Source: Planifilum sp021793745
GTDB taxonomy: Bacteria > Bacillota > Bacilli > Thermoactinomycetales > DSM-44946
Length of the DNA: 64,000 bases
Assembly: GCA_937983105.1 (NCBI GenBank)
Contig: CALKAM010000031.1
Location: 62,001-126,000, forward strand
Direction: 5' to 3'
Position 1 is the first letter of the stretch; every line of letters begins with the position of its first letter. This document shows positions 1-8,826 of this stretch, piece after piece. The position numbers were made by a program, and so were the translations under genes. The notes under the pieces were generated by a model. That model ran no database searches. It was not told the DNA's origin and saw only the letters and a program-made list of their open reading frames with translations.

Positions 1-1356
1 CGCTTTCCCCTTGTCCCGCTGCTCGATCAGGCGGCGATGGATAAATTCGATGGCCCCTACATCCAAACCGCGGGTCGGTTGGGCCGCTATCAACAGGTCC
101 GGATCCCGCTCCACCTCCCGGGCGATGATCGCCTTCTGCTGGTTTCCTCCCGACAGCGCCCGGGCCGCCGTGCGCTCGTCCGGTGTCCGCACGTCAAACT
201 GCTCGATCAGGCGTTTGGCATGGGCAAACACTTCTGGATAGCGTAGGCGGATTCCGCGGGCAAAGGGGGACCGGTTATAGGTGATGAGGGCCAGGTTCTC
301 TCCGATGGAAAAGTCGAGCACAAGACCCCGCTTTTGCCGATCCTCGGGGATGTGGCCCACACCCCGGTGGAGAATCTCCCGGGTTTTTTTGTTCGTCACA
401 TCGGTTCCGTTCAGCCGGACCACTCCCGCATTCACCCGCCGCAGGCCGGTGATGGCTTCGATCAGTTCCGACTGGCCGTTTCCGTCCACGCCGGCGATCC
501 CGACAATTTCACCCGCCCGGACCGTCAGATCCAGTCCCTTGACCGCTTCAATGCCGCGATTATCCTTCACCACCAAACCTTCCACTTCGAGGACCGGATC
601 CTTGGCTTGACTCGGAGCCTTTTCCACGGAGAAGGAGACATCGCGCCCCACCATGAGGGAGGCCAGCCGGTTCTCATCGGTATCGGAGACGGGGAGCGAA
701 TCGATCATTTTCCCTCTCCGGATAACGGTGACCGTGTCACAGGCCCGCATGATCTCCTTCAGTTTGTGGGTGATGAAGATAATCGTCTTGCCTTCCTGTA
801 CCAGCCGTTTCATGATGTCGATCAATTCATCGATCTCCTGGGGAGTCAGCACGGCGGTCGGTTCATCAAAAATCAGGATGTCCGCCCCCCGGTACAGGGT
901 CTTCAGAATCTCCACCCTTTGCTGCATCCCCACCGAGATATCGCGGATCTTGGCCCGGGGATCCACCTGGAGGCCGTACTGTTCCGACAGCCGACGAACC
1001 TCCTCCTCCGCCCGCTTCAGATCCAGAAAGCCCATCCGGCTCCGCTCTTTGCCGAGGATAATGTTTTCCGTCACCGTAAAGGGTTCCACCAGCATGAAGT
1101 GCTGGTGGACCATCCCGATCCCCAGACGGACCGCCACATTGGGATCGCTGATGGTCACCTTCTTTCCGTTGATTTTGATGGTGCCCTCTTCCGGCTGATA
1201 CAATCCGAACAAAATATTCATCAGCGTCGACTTCCCCGCGCCGTTCTCTCCGAGCAGCGCGTGAATCTCCCCGCGCTTCACCCGCAGATCGATTCCGTCA
1301 TTGGCGACAAAGGAGCCGAAGCGCTTGGTGATTCCCTCCATCTCAACGACAAACAA
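1..1356 (-). CDS. nupO: Sugar/nucleoside ABC transporter ATP-binding protein, NupO/YufO type (3' end cut by window)
   Basis: Cytoplasmic double-ABC ATPase that would power uptake of nucleosides or related ligands delivered by the neighbouring lipoprotein. Reading from the TTG at 1356 gives 452 codons with no stop before the window edge; full-length relatives are about 510 residues. The first ABC module has a Walker A (GENGAGKS, residues 36-43), a signature SVGMQQRVEI and a Walker B ending FDEPTAVL. The second module has the degenerate Walker A GVDGNGQSE and signature LSGGNQQKA, the usual layout of the RbsA/MglA/NupO class. The TTG is preceded by GGGGGGAG; the ATG at 1341 lacks a well-placed ribosome site. 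It lies downstream of the lipoprotein gene, after a hairpin. The family is clear; the nucleoside substrate is inferred from the partner. Confidence 0.88.
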   Translation of the reverse strand, partial: MFVVEMEGITKRFGSFVANDGIDLRVKRGEIHALLGENGAGKSTLMNILFGLYQPEEGTIKINGKKVTISDPNVAVRLGIGMVHQHFMLVEPFTVTENIILGKERSRMGFLDLKRAEEEVRRLSEQYGLQVDPRAKIRDISVGMQQRVEILKTLYRGADILIFDEPTAVLTPQEIDELIDIMKRLVQEGKTIIFITHKLKEIMRACDTVTVIRRGKMIDSLPVSDTDENRLASLMVGRDVSFSVEKAPSQAKDPVLEVEGLVVKDNRGIEAVKGLDLTVRAGEIVGIAGVDGNGQSELIEAITGLRRVNAGVVRLNGTDVTNKKTREILHRGVGHIPEDRQKRGLVLDFSIGENLALITYNRSPFARGIRLRYPEVFAHAKRLIEQFDVRTPDERTAARALSGGNQQKAIIAREVERDPDLLIAAQPTRGLDVGAIEFIHRRLIEQRDKGKA

Positions 1357-1390
1357 TCGACTCCCCCCTTCCGATGGTGCTCCCAAGAAA

Positions 1391-1412
1391 GGGGCTAGCT
1401 TTTGCTAGCCCC
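1391..1412 (-). terminator. Intercistronic hairpin between lipoprotein and ATPase genes
   Basis: A perfect 9-bp inverted repeat (GGGGCTAGC) around a TTTT loop lies 11 bases after the lipoprotein stop codon. On the minus strand it is followed by TTTCTTGGG, a poor U tract, so it probably terminates only partly or protects the upstream message from 3' decay. Confidence 0.6.
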
Positions 1413-1422
1413 CGCTACATCC

Positions 1423-2469
1423 CTATCCTTTAAAGGATTTAAACTCTTCTTCCGTCGAGGGAACCTTGATCTCTCCATCTACGATTTTCTGCTTGAACTC
1501 CTCCACTTTTTTCAGCACTTTTTCGGGAACATGCTTGCTGGTCGTCTCGGCGATGCCCACGGCGTCGTCCTGTAAGCCCAGCTCCACTTCTTCTCCTCCC
1601 GGGAACTTGCCCTCTTTCACCTGCTTGGTTACTTCAAACACAGCCACATCCACGCGCTTGATCATCGAGCTGAGGGTATGATCCGGAGCCAGGGCGGACT
1701 GATCCATATCGACGCCGATCGCCCAGTACTTTCCTTGTTCGCGGGTCTTCACCTCGTTGAAGAGTCCTTTGCCGACGCCGCCGGCGGCGTGGTAAATCAC
1801 ATCAACGTCGTTGTTATACATGTTTTGCGCCAGGGAACGTCCTTTAGCCACATCGTCGAAGCTTTCCGCGTAGGCCACCTTCACCTCGGCATCCGGATTG
1901 GCGGCCTTCACACCGGCCCGGAAACCCACTTCAAACTTCTTGATCAGGGGCGACGAGATCCCGCCGATAAAGCCCACCTTGTCCGTCTTGGTCATCGATC
2001 CCGCGATAACCCCCATCAGGAACGAACCCTCATGCTCCTTGAAGGTAACCGCTACCACGTTGGGGGGAATCTCCCCGCCCAGATTGCTGTCGACGATGCC
2101 GAACTTCGCATCTTTGAACTGATTCGCCACCTGAGGAATCACATTTTCAAACTTGAAGCCGATCCCCCAGATGATATCCCGCCCTTCCCGGGCAAAGCGC
2201 GTGAGGTTGGGAACATAATCCGCATCCCGTTTGGATTCGAGGTATTTGGAGTCGACGCCCAACTCCTTTTCCAGGCGTTTCATCCCTTCCCAAGCCGTCT
2301 GGTTGAAGGATTCATCGTTCACGCCCCCGGTATCGGTCACCATCCCGGCAGAAAAAGCATCTTGATGATTGCCTTGCTGATCCTGCCCTTCCTGACCGGA
2401 TCCGCATCCCACAGCGGCCAGGACCAGAAATGCGCACAACAGCAGTGAAACCCATCGTATCCGTTTCAT
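1423..2469 (-). CDS. nupN: BMP-family (PnrA/NupN-like) substrate-binding lipoprotein
   Basis: Extracellular ligand-binding lipoprotein of a nucleoside-type ABC importer, 348 residues from the ATG at 2469. The N-terminus is MKRIR, then a hydrophobic stretch, then a lipobox-like AVGC with the modified cysteine at residue 22. The mature part starts with the family's GMVTDTGGVNDESFNQ motif and runs through a periplasmic-binding fold ending in a lysine-rich tail. The open frame extends upstream to 2520, but 2469 gives a normal signal peptide and follows an AAGGAG site. It is the first transporter gene after the GntR-type regulator and is separated from the ATPase gene by a hairpin, consistent with the usual excess of binding protein. 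Confidence 0.9.
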   Translation of the reverse strand: MKRIRWVSLLLCAFLVLAAVGCGSGQEGQDQQGNHQDAFSAGMVTDTGGVNDESFNQTAWEGMKRLEKELGVDSKYLESKRDADYVPNLTRFAREGRDIIWGIGFKFENVIPQVANQFKDAKFGIVDSNLGGEIPPNVVAVTFKEHEGSFLMGVIAGSMTKTDKVGFIGGISSPLIKKFEVGFRAGVKAANPDAEVKVAYAESFDDVAKGRSLAQNMYNNDVDVIYHAAGGVGKGLFNEVKTREQGKYWAIGVDMDQSALAPDHTLSSMIKRVDVAVFEVTKQVKEGKFPGGEEVELGLQDDAVGIAETTSKHVPEKVLKKVEEFKQKIVDGEIKVPSTEEEFKSFKG

Positions 2470-2516
2470 GAACTCCTTGACCCCCTTGAAGTTGGCAACA
2501 AACCCAGAATCAATAT

Positions 2517-3257
2517 TCATTTTTCCCCGATCAACTCCAGATCAGTCCCAACGGATGTTGCCGGGTGGTACCGATCCATTTGGAAGGAGAATTGATCGGA
2601 GCGGAAATAATAGGCGGAAAACAGAACCGGACGATCCTGCTGATCCCAATGAAGCTGACGCAAAATAAGGAGCGATGATTCCGGCGGGCTGCACAGTAGC
2701 GACGAGATCCTCTCGTGATATCCGATGGCTTCTACGCGGGTGTGAGCCCTCACCACGCGCCTTCCCGCCTTTTCAAAAAGCTGAAACAGGTGATCGCTTT
2801 CGCAGGGGTGGAAATCTTGAAAAATCGAAGCGGGAAACTTGTCCAAACAATAAACCACCGGCTTCCCATCCGCTGTCCGGACCTGCTCCAGTCGAAAAAC
2901 CGACTCCTCGGGCCCCAACTTCAACTGCTCGCGCAGCGATGGATCCGGCTTTTCAACGGAAGCATTCAAATATATCGTGCCGGGGGAACGCCCGGAGCGG
3001 GTAATCACCCTGGAGAGGCTGCTCAGCTCCTCCATGCGGATAGAAAAAACGGGACGGGCTCCGACAACCCAGCCGATCCCGTGATGGCGGACGATGACCT
3101 TCTCCTCTTCCAGGACCGAAAGCGCCTTCAGAACCTCGCTTCGACTGACATCCAACTGTTGGGCCAATTCGAACTCCGACGGAAGGAGCTCCCCTTCCGT
3201 CCAAACGCCGCGGTTTAACCACTCGCGCAGTCGAACGATACAAGCACTTTCCTCCAT
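2517..3257 (-). CDS. GntR/HutC-family transcriptional regulator (UTRA domain), YmfC-like
   Basis: Probable local repressor of the transporter operon. From the ATG at 3257 it is 246 residues. Residues 5-70 form a GntR winged helix (LPSEFELAQQLDVSRSEVLK), followed by a UTRA ligand-binding domain (FRLEQVRTADGKPVVY, then VLFSAYYFRSD). An in-frame ATG at 3311 would add 18 residues but has no ribosome site; GGAAGGAGG lies 14 bases before 3257, a long spacing, so the start is not certain. It sits between spoIIIE and the BMP lipoprotein gene, the place occupied by ymfC in other Bacilli. The nup operon as its target is inferred from adjacency. Confidence 0.85.
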   Translation of the reverse strand: MEESACIVRLREWLNRGVWTEGELLPSEFELAQQLDVSRSEVLKALSVLEEEKVIVRHHGIGWVVGARPVFSIRMEELSSLSRVITRSGRSPGTIYLNASVEKPDPSLREQLKLGPEESVFRLEQVRTADGKPVVYCLDKFPASIFQDFHPCESDHLFQLFEKAGRRVVRAHTRVEAIGYHERISSLLCSPPESSLLILRQLHWDQQDRPVLFSAYYFRSDQFSFQMDRYHPATSVGTDLELIGEK

Positions 3258-3359
3258 ATCCGTGGTATCAGCCTCCTTCCGGCGGCAACAGACCGAGGAT
3301 TGCCCCATCATTTTTATACCATGCCCATTTCGTTTTGGCTAGTATTTTCATCACTTCCC

Positions 3360-5657
3360 TCATATGGGGATCTGTTTCCGGGCATGGAGCTGTTCAGGCG
3401 TGATCAGCACCTCTCGCGGTTTGCTCCCCTCATAGGGACCGACCACTCCCCGGCTTTCCATGAGATCGATCAGCCGGGCCGCCCGCGTATAACCGATGCG
3501 CAGACGGCGTTGCAGCATCGAAGCGGAGGCTGCCCTCGCCTCCACCACGAGCCGAACCGCCTCCGGATACAGCTCGTCGTCCATCGCCTCCTCTTCCTCC
3601 GACTCCTTCACGTCGGGGATCATCTCCTCGTTGTACCGGGCTTCCTGCTGCTCTTTGACGAATTGAACCACCGCCTCCACCTCCCGGTCGGAGACAAAGG
3701 CCCCTTGAACGCGGATCGGCTTGGAGGAACCCACGGGCAGATACAACATATCCCCTCGGCCCAACAGCTTTTCGGCGCCGCCCATATCCAAGATGGTCCG
3801 GGAATCCGCCTGAGAGGAGACGCTGAAGGCGATCCGCGAAGGGATATTTGCCTTGATCACACCGGTGATCACATCGACGGAGGGCCGTTGCGTGGCGATG
3901 ATCAGATGGATCCCCGCGGCGCGGGCCATCTGAGCCAGCCGGCAGATCGCGTCTTCCACATCCGCCGGAGCCACCATCATCAGATCCGCCAACTCATCGA
4001 TGATCACGACGATATACGGCAGCGGAGACCCTTCGGCGGAATCCCCGACCATCTGGTTATACCGCTCGATATCCCTCGCCCCGGTCTTGGCAAACAGCTC
4101 GTAGCGCTTTTCCATCTCCGCCACCACTTTTTTCAGCGCCACCGCCGCACGGCGGGCGTCGGTGACGACCGGGGTGAGCAGATGCGGAATCCCGTTGTAT
4201 ACGTTGAGCTCCACCATCTTGGGATCCACCATCATCAGCTTGACTTCGTTCGGCTTGGCCTTGTATAGCAGGCTGGTAATCATTGCATTGATGCAGACGC
4301 TCTTTCCGGATCCCGTCGCGCCGGCGACGAGCAGGTGGGGCATCTTGGCCAGATCGCCGACGACGGGTTCTCCGGAAATATCCCGTCCGAGAACCAGCGT
4401 GAGCTTGGAAGGAGATTCGTGGTAATCGGCGCTTTCCAACAAATCCCGAAGGCCCACCATGGCGATTTCCGGGTTGGGGACTTCGATGCCCACCGCCGAC
4501 TTTCCGGGGATGGGAGCCTCGATCCGGATATCCTTCGCCGCCAGGGCCAGGGCGAGGTCGTCCGCCAAATTGACAATCCGGCTCACCTTCACCCCGATCT
4601 CGGGGTGCACCTCGTAACGCGTCACCGCAGGGCCCCGGTGGGCGTGGGTCACCCTTGCCCGCACGCCGAAGCTCTCCAGGGTGGCTTCCAATTTTTTTGC
4701 TTTGGACTTGATTTCCTGCTTCTCCTCACCCCGGTTGGCATTGCGCGGTTTGTTCAGGAGGGAGTAAGGGGGAAGGCGGTATTCCGACATGTCCATATCC
4801 GCCTCCGCCGCTTGAAAATGCACTTTGACGGACGCCTTCTCCGGCGATTGGGGACGGGCGTTCTCCTCCCGTTCCTTCAGCTGGAGCGTCAGCTGCTGGG
4901 GCCGGTCGGATTCCCGGGAAACGGAAGAATCCCGCTCCGTGAAATCGTGGATTACCGGTACCTCCGCTTCGCCGGCGTCCAACTCCGCAGCAGGTCGTTG
5001 AGCGGCCTTCCTCCGCTTCTTTCCTTTTTTGGAGGAACGCTTGGTCTTCCGCCAGCGCTCCGCCAACTCCCGTTTCCATCCTTCCACCCAGCGGCGCAGG
5101 CGCTCCCGGATAGCGTGAACCAACTGAACAAAGGAAAAGCCTGTGGCCAAAAGGCTTCCCGCCAACAACAGCGAAACCACGGCGATGGGCGTGCCGGCTT
5201 CATCAAATAAATACTCAAAGAGCGAATAAACCAGGGCACCGATCATCCCCCCGCCGATATCCGTGGGGAGTTGCGCTTGCCGTTCAGCCAAAATCTTTTC
5301 CCAGGTAACGGCGATGACCGTCTTCCCCCGGTCCTCCGGTCCAAGCGCATCCACCATGCTCAGGTGGTTCAACACCAGAAAAGCGAGGATAATCAGCGCA
5401 ATCCCCGTCCAGCGAGGTGACCAACCCGTGGGCCAACGCTGCTTCACCATGATGTATAGGGACAAGATCATGCCGGTAAGGGGGATGATGAAATCCCAGG
5501 TTCCCACCAGAAACCGGGACAAATATGTAAGCGAGCGGCCAACCGCTCCCAGACTGGCCATTGCGATCAGCGATGCGGTAAACAGGGCAATTCCGTACAG
5601 TTCAAAGTGAATCGCCCTTTGAATCTGTTCTTTTCGTTTCTTCTTTCCCTTAGACAT
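3360..5657 (-). CDS. spoIIIE: DNA translocase SpoIIIE/FtsK
   Basis: Membrane-anchored ATP-driven DNA pump that moves the chromosome into the forespore and clears trapped DNA at division. It is 765 residues from the ATG at 5657, which follows AAAGGTGAGG; a longer frame to 5735 lacks support. There are about four membrane segments in the first 170 residues, a charged linker, then the FtsK motor with Walker A GATGSGKS near residue 445 and a Walker B-like IVVIIDELADLMM. The C-terminal winged-helix gamma domain reads QRRLRIGYTRAARLIDLME. It lies between ylzJ and the GntR gene as in B. subtilis, and has its own extended -10. Confidence 0.96.
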   Translation of the reverse strand: MSKGKKKRKEQIQRAIHFELYGIALFTASLIAMASLGAVGRSLTYLSRFLVGTWDFIIPLTGMILSLYIMVKQRWPTGWSPRWTGIALIILAFLVLNHLSMVDALGPEDRGKTVIAVTWEKILAERQAQLPTDIGGGMIGALVYSLFEYLFDEAGTPIAVVSLLLAGSLLATGFSFVQLVHAIRERLRRWVEGWKRELAERWRKTKRSSKKGKKRRKAAQRPAAELDAGEAEVPVIHDFTERDSSVSRESDRPQQLTLQLKEREENARPQSPEKASVKVHFQAAEADMDMSEYRLPPYSLLNKPRNANRGEEKQEIKSKAKKLEATLESFGVRARVTHAHRGPAVTRYEVHPEIGVKVSRIVNLADDLALALAAKDIRIEAPIPGKSAVGIEVPNPEIAMVGLRDLLESADYHESPSKLTLVLGRDISGEPVVGDLAKMPHLLVAGATGSGKSVCINAMITSLLYKAKPNEVKLMMVDPKMVELNVYNGIPHLLTPVVTDARRAAVALKKVVAEMEKRYELFAKTGARDIERYNQMVGDSAEGSPLPYIVVIIDELADLMMVAPADVEDAICRLAQMARAAGIHLIIATQRPSVDVITGVIKANIPSRIAFSVSSQADSRTILDMGGAEKLLGRGDMLYLPVGSSKPIRVQGAFVSDREVEAVVQFVKEQQEARYNEEMIPDVKESEEEEAMDDELYPEAVRLVVEARAASASMLQRRLRIGYTRAARLIDLMESRGVVGPYEGSKPREVLITPEQLHARKQIPI

Positions 5658-5691
5658 CGACCTCACCTTTCCCGTGTGAGCCCCCGTCCCC

Positions 5692-5697
5692 ATTATA
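5692..5697 (-). promoter_or_regulatory. Extended -10 (TGTTATAAT) for spoIIIE
   Basis: On the minus strand TATAAT is preceded by TGT, giving an extended -10 element 35 bases before the spoIIIE start. No good -35 lies at 17 bases (GCTGAT), which extended -10 promoters tolerate. Confidence 0.55.
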
Positions 5698-5746
5698 ACA
5701 TGGAAACTGGCACAATCAGCCAATTTGAAGGGCAAATTGTCACGGA

Positions 5747-5780
5747 CGAAAATGGCCGAATTCCCGGTGGGAATTCGGCC
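5747..5780 (-). terminator. Terminator after ylzJ/tepA
   Basis: A perfect 12-bp inverted repeat (GGCCGAATTCCC) with a 3-base loop at 5754-5780, followed on the minus strand by ATTTTCG, nine bases after the ylzJ stop codon. It is a very stable stem with a short U tract and separates tepA-ylzJ from spoIIIE. Confidence 0.7.
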
Positions 5781-5789
5781 GATGGCCGG

Positions 5790-6017
5790 TCATTCGATGG
5801 ACGGTATGAGGTTGATCCGGTTCCCCGGTTGCAGGCGGGGATTTAAATAATGGCGGGGATCCGGGGAAAGGAGGCGCAGGATCCTCGCCTCCCCGTTTTT
5901 CAGGACCTCGACCTGCATCGATACACCGCCGATGGATACGTCCCGGATTTGGCGCTCCGGGGGACGGTGGGGATCCATGAAGATCCATTCGGAGGGGAAG
6001 ATCGTGTGATGAATCAT
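5790..6017 (-). CDS. ylzJ: YlzJ-like small protein
   Basis: A 75-residue protein of unknown function. It resembles Bacillus YlzJ in length and pattern: a short N-terminal strand, a basic-acidic middle with VEVLKNGEARILRLLS, then DPRHYLNPRLQPG near the end. Its start codon overlaps the tepA stop by four bases, so the two are translationally coupled. Synteny (tepA-ylzJ-spoIIIE) supports the assignment. Confidence 0.75.
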   Translation of the reverse strand: MIHHTIFPSEWIFMDPHRPPERQIRDVSIGGVSMQVEVLKNGEARILRLLSPDPRHYLNPRLQPGNRINLIPSIE

Positions 6018-6733
6018 TGGACAGTGCCCCCCGTTTTCCGGGATTCGATCAGCCGATTCAACTCCGCCATGGCATCGTCCAACCCCCCGACCCGGTCGAT
6101 CAGCCCAAAGCCCACGGCGTCGCGGCCGATCACATTGGTACCGATATCCCGCGCCAGTTCGCCGGTTCGGAACATCAGCTGCCGAAACGTATCCTCCGAG
6201 ATATTGGAATGGCCCACCACAAAACGGATCACCCGTTCCTGCATCTTTTCCAGATACTCGAAGGTCTGGGGAACACCGACAACCATGCCCGTCAACCGGA
6301 TCGGATGAATGGTCATGGTGGCCGTTTCGGTAATGAAGCTCACATCGGCCGCCACCGCAATCGGCACTCCGATGCTGTGCCCTCCCCCGAGGACGAGGGA
6401 AACCGTCGGTTTGCTCATCGTGGCGATCATTTCGGCGATGGCCAGGCCCGCTTCCACGTCTCCTCCGATCGTGTTGAGGACAACGATCACGCCCTCCACC
6501 TGCGCATTTTGCTCGGCGGCTACGATTTGAGGAATCACGTGCTCATATTTGGTCGTCTTGTTGTGGGCAGGCATAACCAGATGTCCCTCGATTTGGCCGA
6601 TCACCGATAAACAATAGATGTTGGATTCCAACTGGGGAACATTCGATTGACCCAAATGCTGGATCGCTTGAAGCGTCTCCTTCTTCGGATTCTCCCCTTC
6701 CGCTAAGGGCTTTTCATTGCTGAACAGATCCAC
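6014..6733 (-). CDS. tepA: ClpP-like translocation-enhancing protein TepA
   Basis: Cytoplasmic ClpP-fold serine protease of the TepA/YmfB family, reported in B. subtilis to stimulate preprotein export and also linked to spore small-protein turnover. The GTG at 6733 (AAAGGGG ten bases upstream) gives 239 residues, close to the family's 245; the frame is open upstream to 6865 but the extra residues do not look like protein. The nucleophile loop reads GGGHSIGVP and the likely catalytic histidine lies in TIHPIRLTG. It is followed by ylzJ with a four-base overlap and preceded by the RNase J terminator. Confidence 0.9.
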   Translation of the reverse strand: MDLFSNEKPLAEGENPKKETLQAIQHLGQSNVPQLESNIYCLSVIGQIEGHLVMPAHNKTTKYEHVIPQIVAAEQNAQVEGVIVVLNTIGGDVEAGLAIAEMIATMSKPTVSLVLGGGHSIGVPIAVAADVSFITETATMTIHPIRLTGMVVGVPQTFEYLEKMQERVIRFVVGHSNISEDTFRQLMFRTGELARDIGTNVIGRDAVGFGLIDRVGGLDDAMAELNRLIESRKTGGTVQ

Positions 6734-6937
6734 TATGTGCACACCCCTTTGTCCCGGAGTCCAGCGGCAGGGGTTCGAGGACCTTCGAAAACGCGATCGC
6801 CTTTGGACAAACCCACCGCTGGGCGTCCCGTCTTCCCAACCTAGTATGCTCAGAGATCCCGCCAAATAATAAAGTGTCCCTTCGGATCCACGTGTAAAAG
6901 GCCCCCGTCAACCGACGCACCGATCCGCAAACAGCGC

Positions 6938-6967
6938 AAAAAAGCCGGCACCCTCTTCGGTGCCGGC
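6938..6967 (-). terminator. Rho-independent terminator after RNase J gene
   Basis: GCCGGCACC forms a 9-bp stem with a six-base loop at 6944-6967, and on the minus strand it is followed by TTTTTT. It starts 18 bases beyond the rnjB stop codon. Confidence 0.88.
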
Positions 6968-6984
6968 CTTTGGGACCGAAAGCA

Positions 6985-8664
6985 TCAGACCTCCATGATG
7001 ATCGGCAAAATCATCGGGCGCCTCCGCGTCCGATCGTACAGGAAGCGGCTCAGAGCGTCCCGGATGCTGGTTTTCAGGGAGGCCCATTCGCTGACTCGGT
7101 TCTTCATGCATTTTTCCATCGTCTGAGTGACAATGCGGTTCGCTTCATCCAGCAGTTTCTCCGATTCCCGCACGTATACGAAACCGCGGGAAATAATATC
7201 CGGTCCGGACAAAATCGTGCCGTTGTTTTTGCTCAGGGTGACTACAACCACCAAAATTCCATCCTGTGACAACAACTTGCGGTCTCTGAGCACGATATTT
7301 CCAACGTCTCCGACTCCTAAACCATCGATCAACACATTGCCCGTGGCAATCTTGGGACCGTAGCGTGCTTTTCCGCCGGAGAACTCCACCGTGTCTCCAT
7401 TGTCGCAGATAAAGATGTTCTCCGGTCGAACGCCAACGGACTCGGCAAGTTGGGCGTGAGCGCGCAGCATGCGATACTCACCGTGAATCGGGATAAAGTA
7501 CTTGGGGCGGATGAGGTTCAGCATCAATTTCAGGTCTTCCTGCGACCCGTGGCCGGATACGTGCACACCGTGTTGGGACGTCGTACTGTAGACGACATCC
7601 GCACCGATCCGAAACAGTTGATCCACCGTCCGTGCGACAAACTTCTCATTCCCCGGAATGGGCGTGGCCGCGATCACCACGGTGTCGCCGGGAAGCACCT
7701 CCACCTTGCGGTGGGAGGAATGGGCCATCCGGGTCAAAGCTGACATCGGCTCTCCTTGACTTCCCGTCGACATCACCGCCACCTGATGGGCGGGCAGGCG
7801 ATTAATCTCATCCGGGTCGATCAACAATCCGTCCGGAACCCGAAGGTATCCCAGCTCCATCCCGATGTTGACCACATTCACCATGCTGCGTCCCACAACC
7901 GCCAATTTACGCCCATGGTTGTGAGCGGCATCCATCACTTGCTGAATTCGGTGAATGTTGGAGGCGAAGGTGGCTACGATGATCCGCTGTTTCGCCTTGC
8001 GGAAAACCTCCTCCAAGGCATCTCCGACCACCCGCTCCGAACCGGTAAAGCCAGGCCGCTCCGCGTTGGTGCTGTCCGACAAAAGGCACAAAACCCCTTT
8101 TCTTCCGATCTCAGCCATCTTGTGCATTTCCGCAGCCTGACCGTTCACCGGAGTCAGGTCGAACTTGAAGTCCCCTGTGTGCACTACCAGGCCTTCCGGG
8201 GTTTCGAGACAAATCCCCACGGAATCCGGAATACTGTGATTGGTTTTGAAAAACGTGGCCTTGATCGAACCGAGTCTCACTTCCGAACGGCTGTGAATCA
8301 GAATCCGCTTCGTCTCGTTCAACAGGTGCGCTTCCCTCAACTTGTGTTCGACAAGGCCCAAAGTCAGCTTGGTTCCGTAAACCGGCACGTTCAGATGGCG
8401 CAGGATATAAGGAAGTGCCCCGATGTGATCCTCATGTCCGTGCGTCAAAAGGATCCCGCGTACTTTCTCGCGGTTTTCAATCAGGTACGTGATATCGGGG
8501 ATGACCACATCGATCCCCAACATCTCCTCTTCCGGGAACATCAGCCCCGCATCGATTACGACGATATCATCCCCGTACCGAACCACGTACATGTTCTTCC
8601 CGATTTCGTCCAACCCACCGAGCGCAAAAATGGTTAATTTGCCTCGTGAGTTGAATTTCGCCAA
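6985..8664 (-). CDS. rnjB: Ribonuclease J
   Basis: Metallo-beta-lactamase/beta-CASP ribonuclease acting in mRNA decay and RNA processing, 559 residues. The metal-binding motif THGHEDH is complete at residues 74-80, further histidines occur at KTNHSIPDSV and VHTGDFK, and the beta-CASP region contains STGSQGEPMSAL. Translation starts at a TTG (8664) with GGAGGG eight bases upstream. Position between dapA and tepA matches rnjB (ymfA) of B. subtilis; the intact catalytic motif means this copy could have full J1-like activity, so the J2 label rests on synteny only. Confidence 0.92.
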   Translation of the reverse strand: MAKFNSRGKLTIFALGGLDEIGKNMYVVRYGDDIVVIDAGLMFPEEEMLGIDVVIPDITYLIENREKVRGILLTHGHEDHIGALPYILRHLNVPVYGTKLTLGLVEHKLREAHLLNETKRILIHSRSEVRLGSIKATFFKTNHSIPDSVGICLETPEGLVVHTGDFKFDLTPVNGQAAEMHKMAEIGRKGVLCLLSDSTNAERPGFTGSERVVGDALEEVFRKAKQRIIVATFASNIHRIQQVMDAAHNHGRKLAVVGRSMVNVVNIGMELGYLRVPDGLLIDPDEINRLPAHQVAVMSTGSQGEPMSALTRMAHSSHRKVEVLPGDTVVIAATPIPGNEKFVARTVDQLFRIGADVVYSTTSQHGVHVSGHGSQEDLKLMLNLIRPKYFIPIHGEYRMLRAHAQLAESVGVRPENIFICDNGDTVEFSGGKARYGPKIATGNVLIDGLGVGDVGNIVLRDRKLLSQDGILVVVVTLSKNNGTILSGPDIISRGFVYVRESEKLLDEANRIVTQTMEKCMKNRVSEWASLKTSIRDALSRFLYDRTRRRPMILPIIMEV

Positions 8665-8723
8665 AAAAATACCCTCCTGTATTCAGTTGTCAGTCACCCG
8701 AACCGCACAAACCACTTGCGTCA

Positions 8724-8753
8724 ATTATACACGAATCAAAGTCGGGGACGCAA
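8724..8753 (-). promoter_or_regulatory. Promoter of the RNase J gene
   Basis: Minus-strand TTGCGT (8753-8748), 18-base spacer, perfect TATAAT (8729-8724), about 60 bases ahead of the TTG start. Confidence 0.75.
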
Positions 8754-8776
8754 TAATTCATCTCCGGAAATCCTCC

Positions 8777-8812
8777 GGAAAAGACAACGCCCCGGGTGCT
8801 TCCCCGGAGCGT
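8777..8812 (-). terminator. Terminator after dapA
   Basis: An imperfect 10-bp stem (ACGCTCCGGG against CCCGGGGCGT) is followed on the minus strand by TGTCTTTTCC, 14 bases past the dapA stop. It ends the asd-dapG-dapA unit. Confidence 0.7.
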
Positions 8813-8826
8813 CCTTGCAAGGAGCG

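Noticed and set aside
334..1398. A 354-codon plus-strand open frame at the left edge
   Set aside because: It is the complement of the nup ATPase gene, which carries all ABC motifs on the minus strand.
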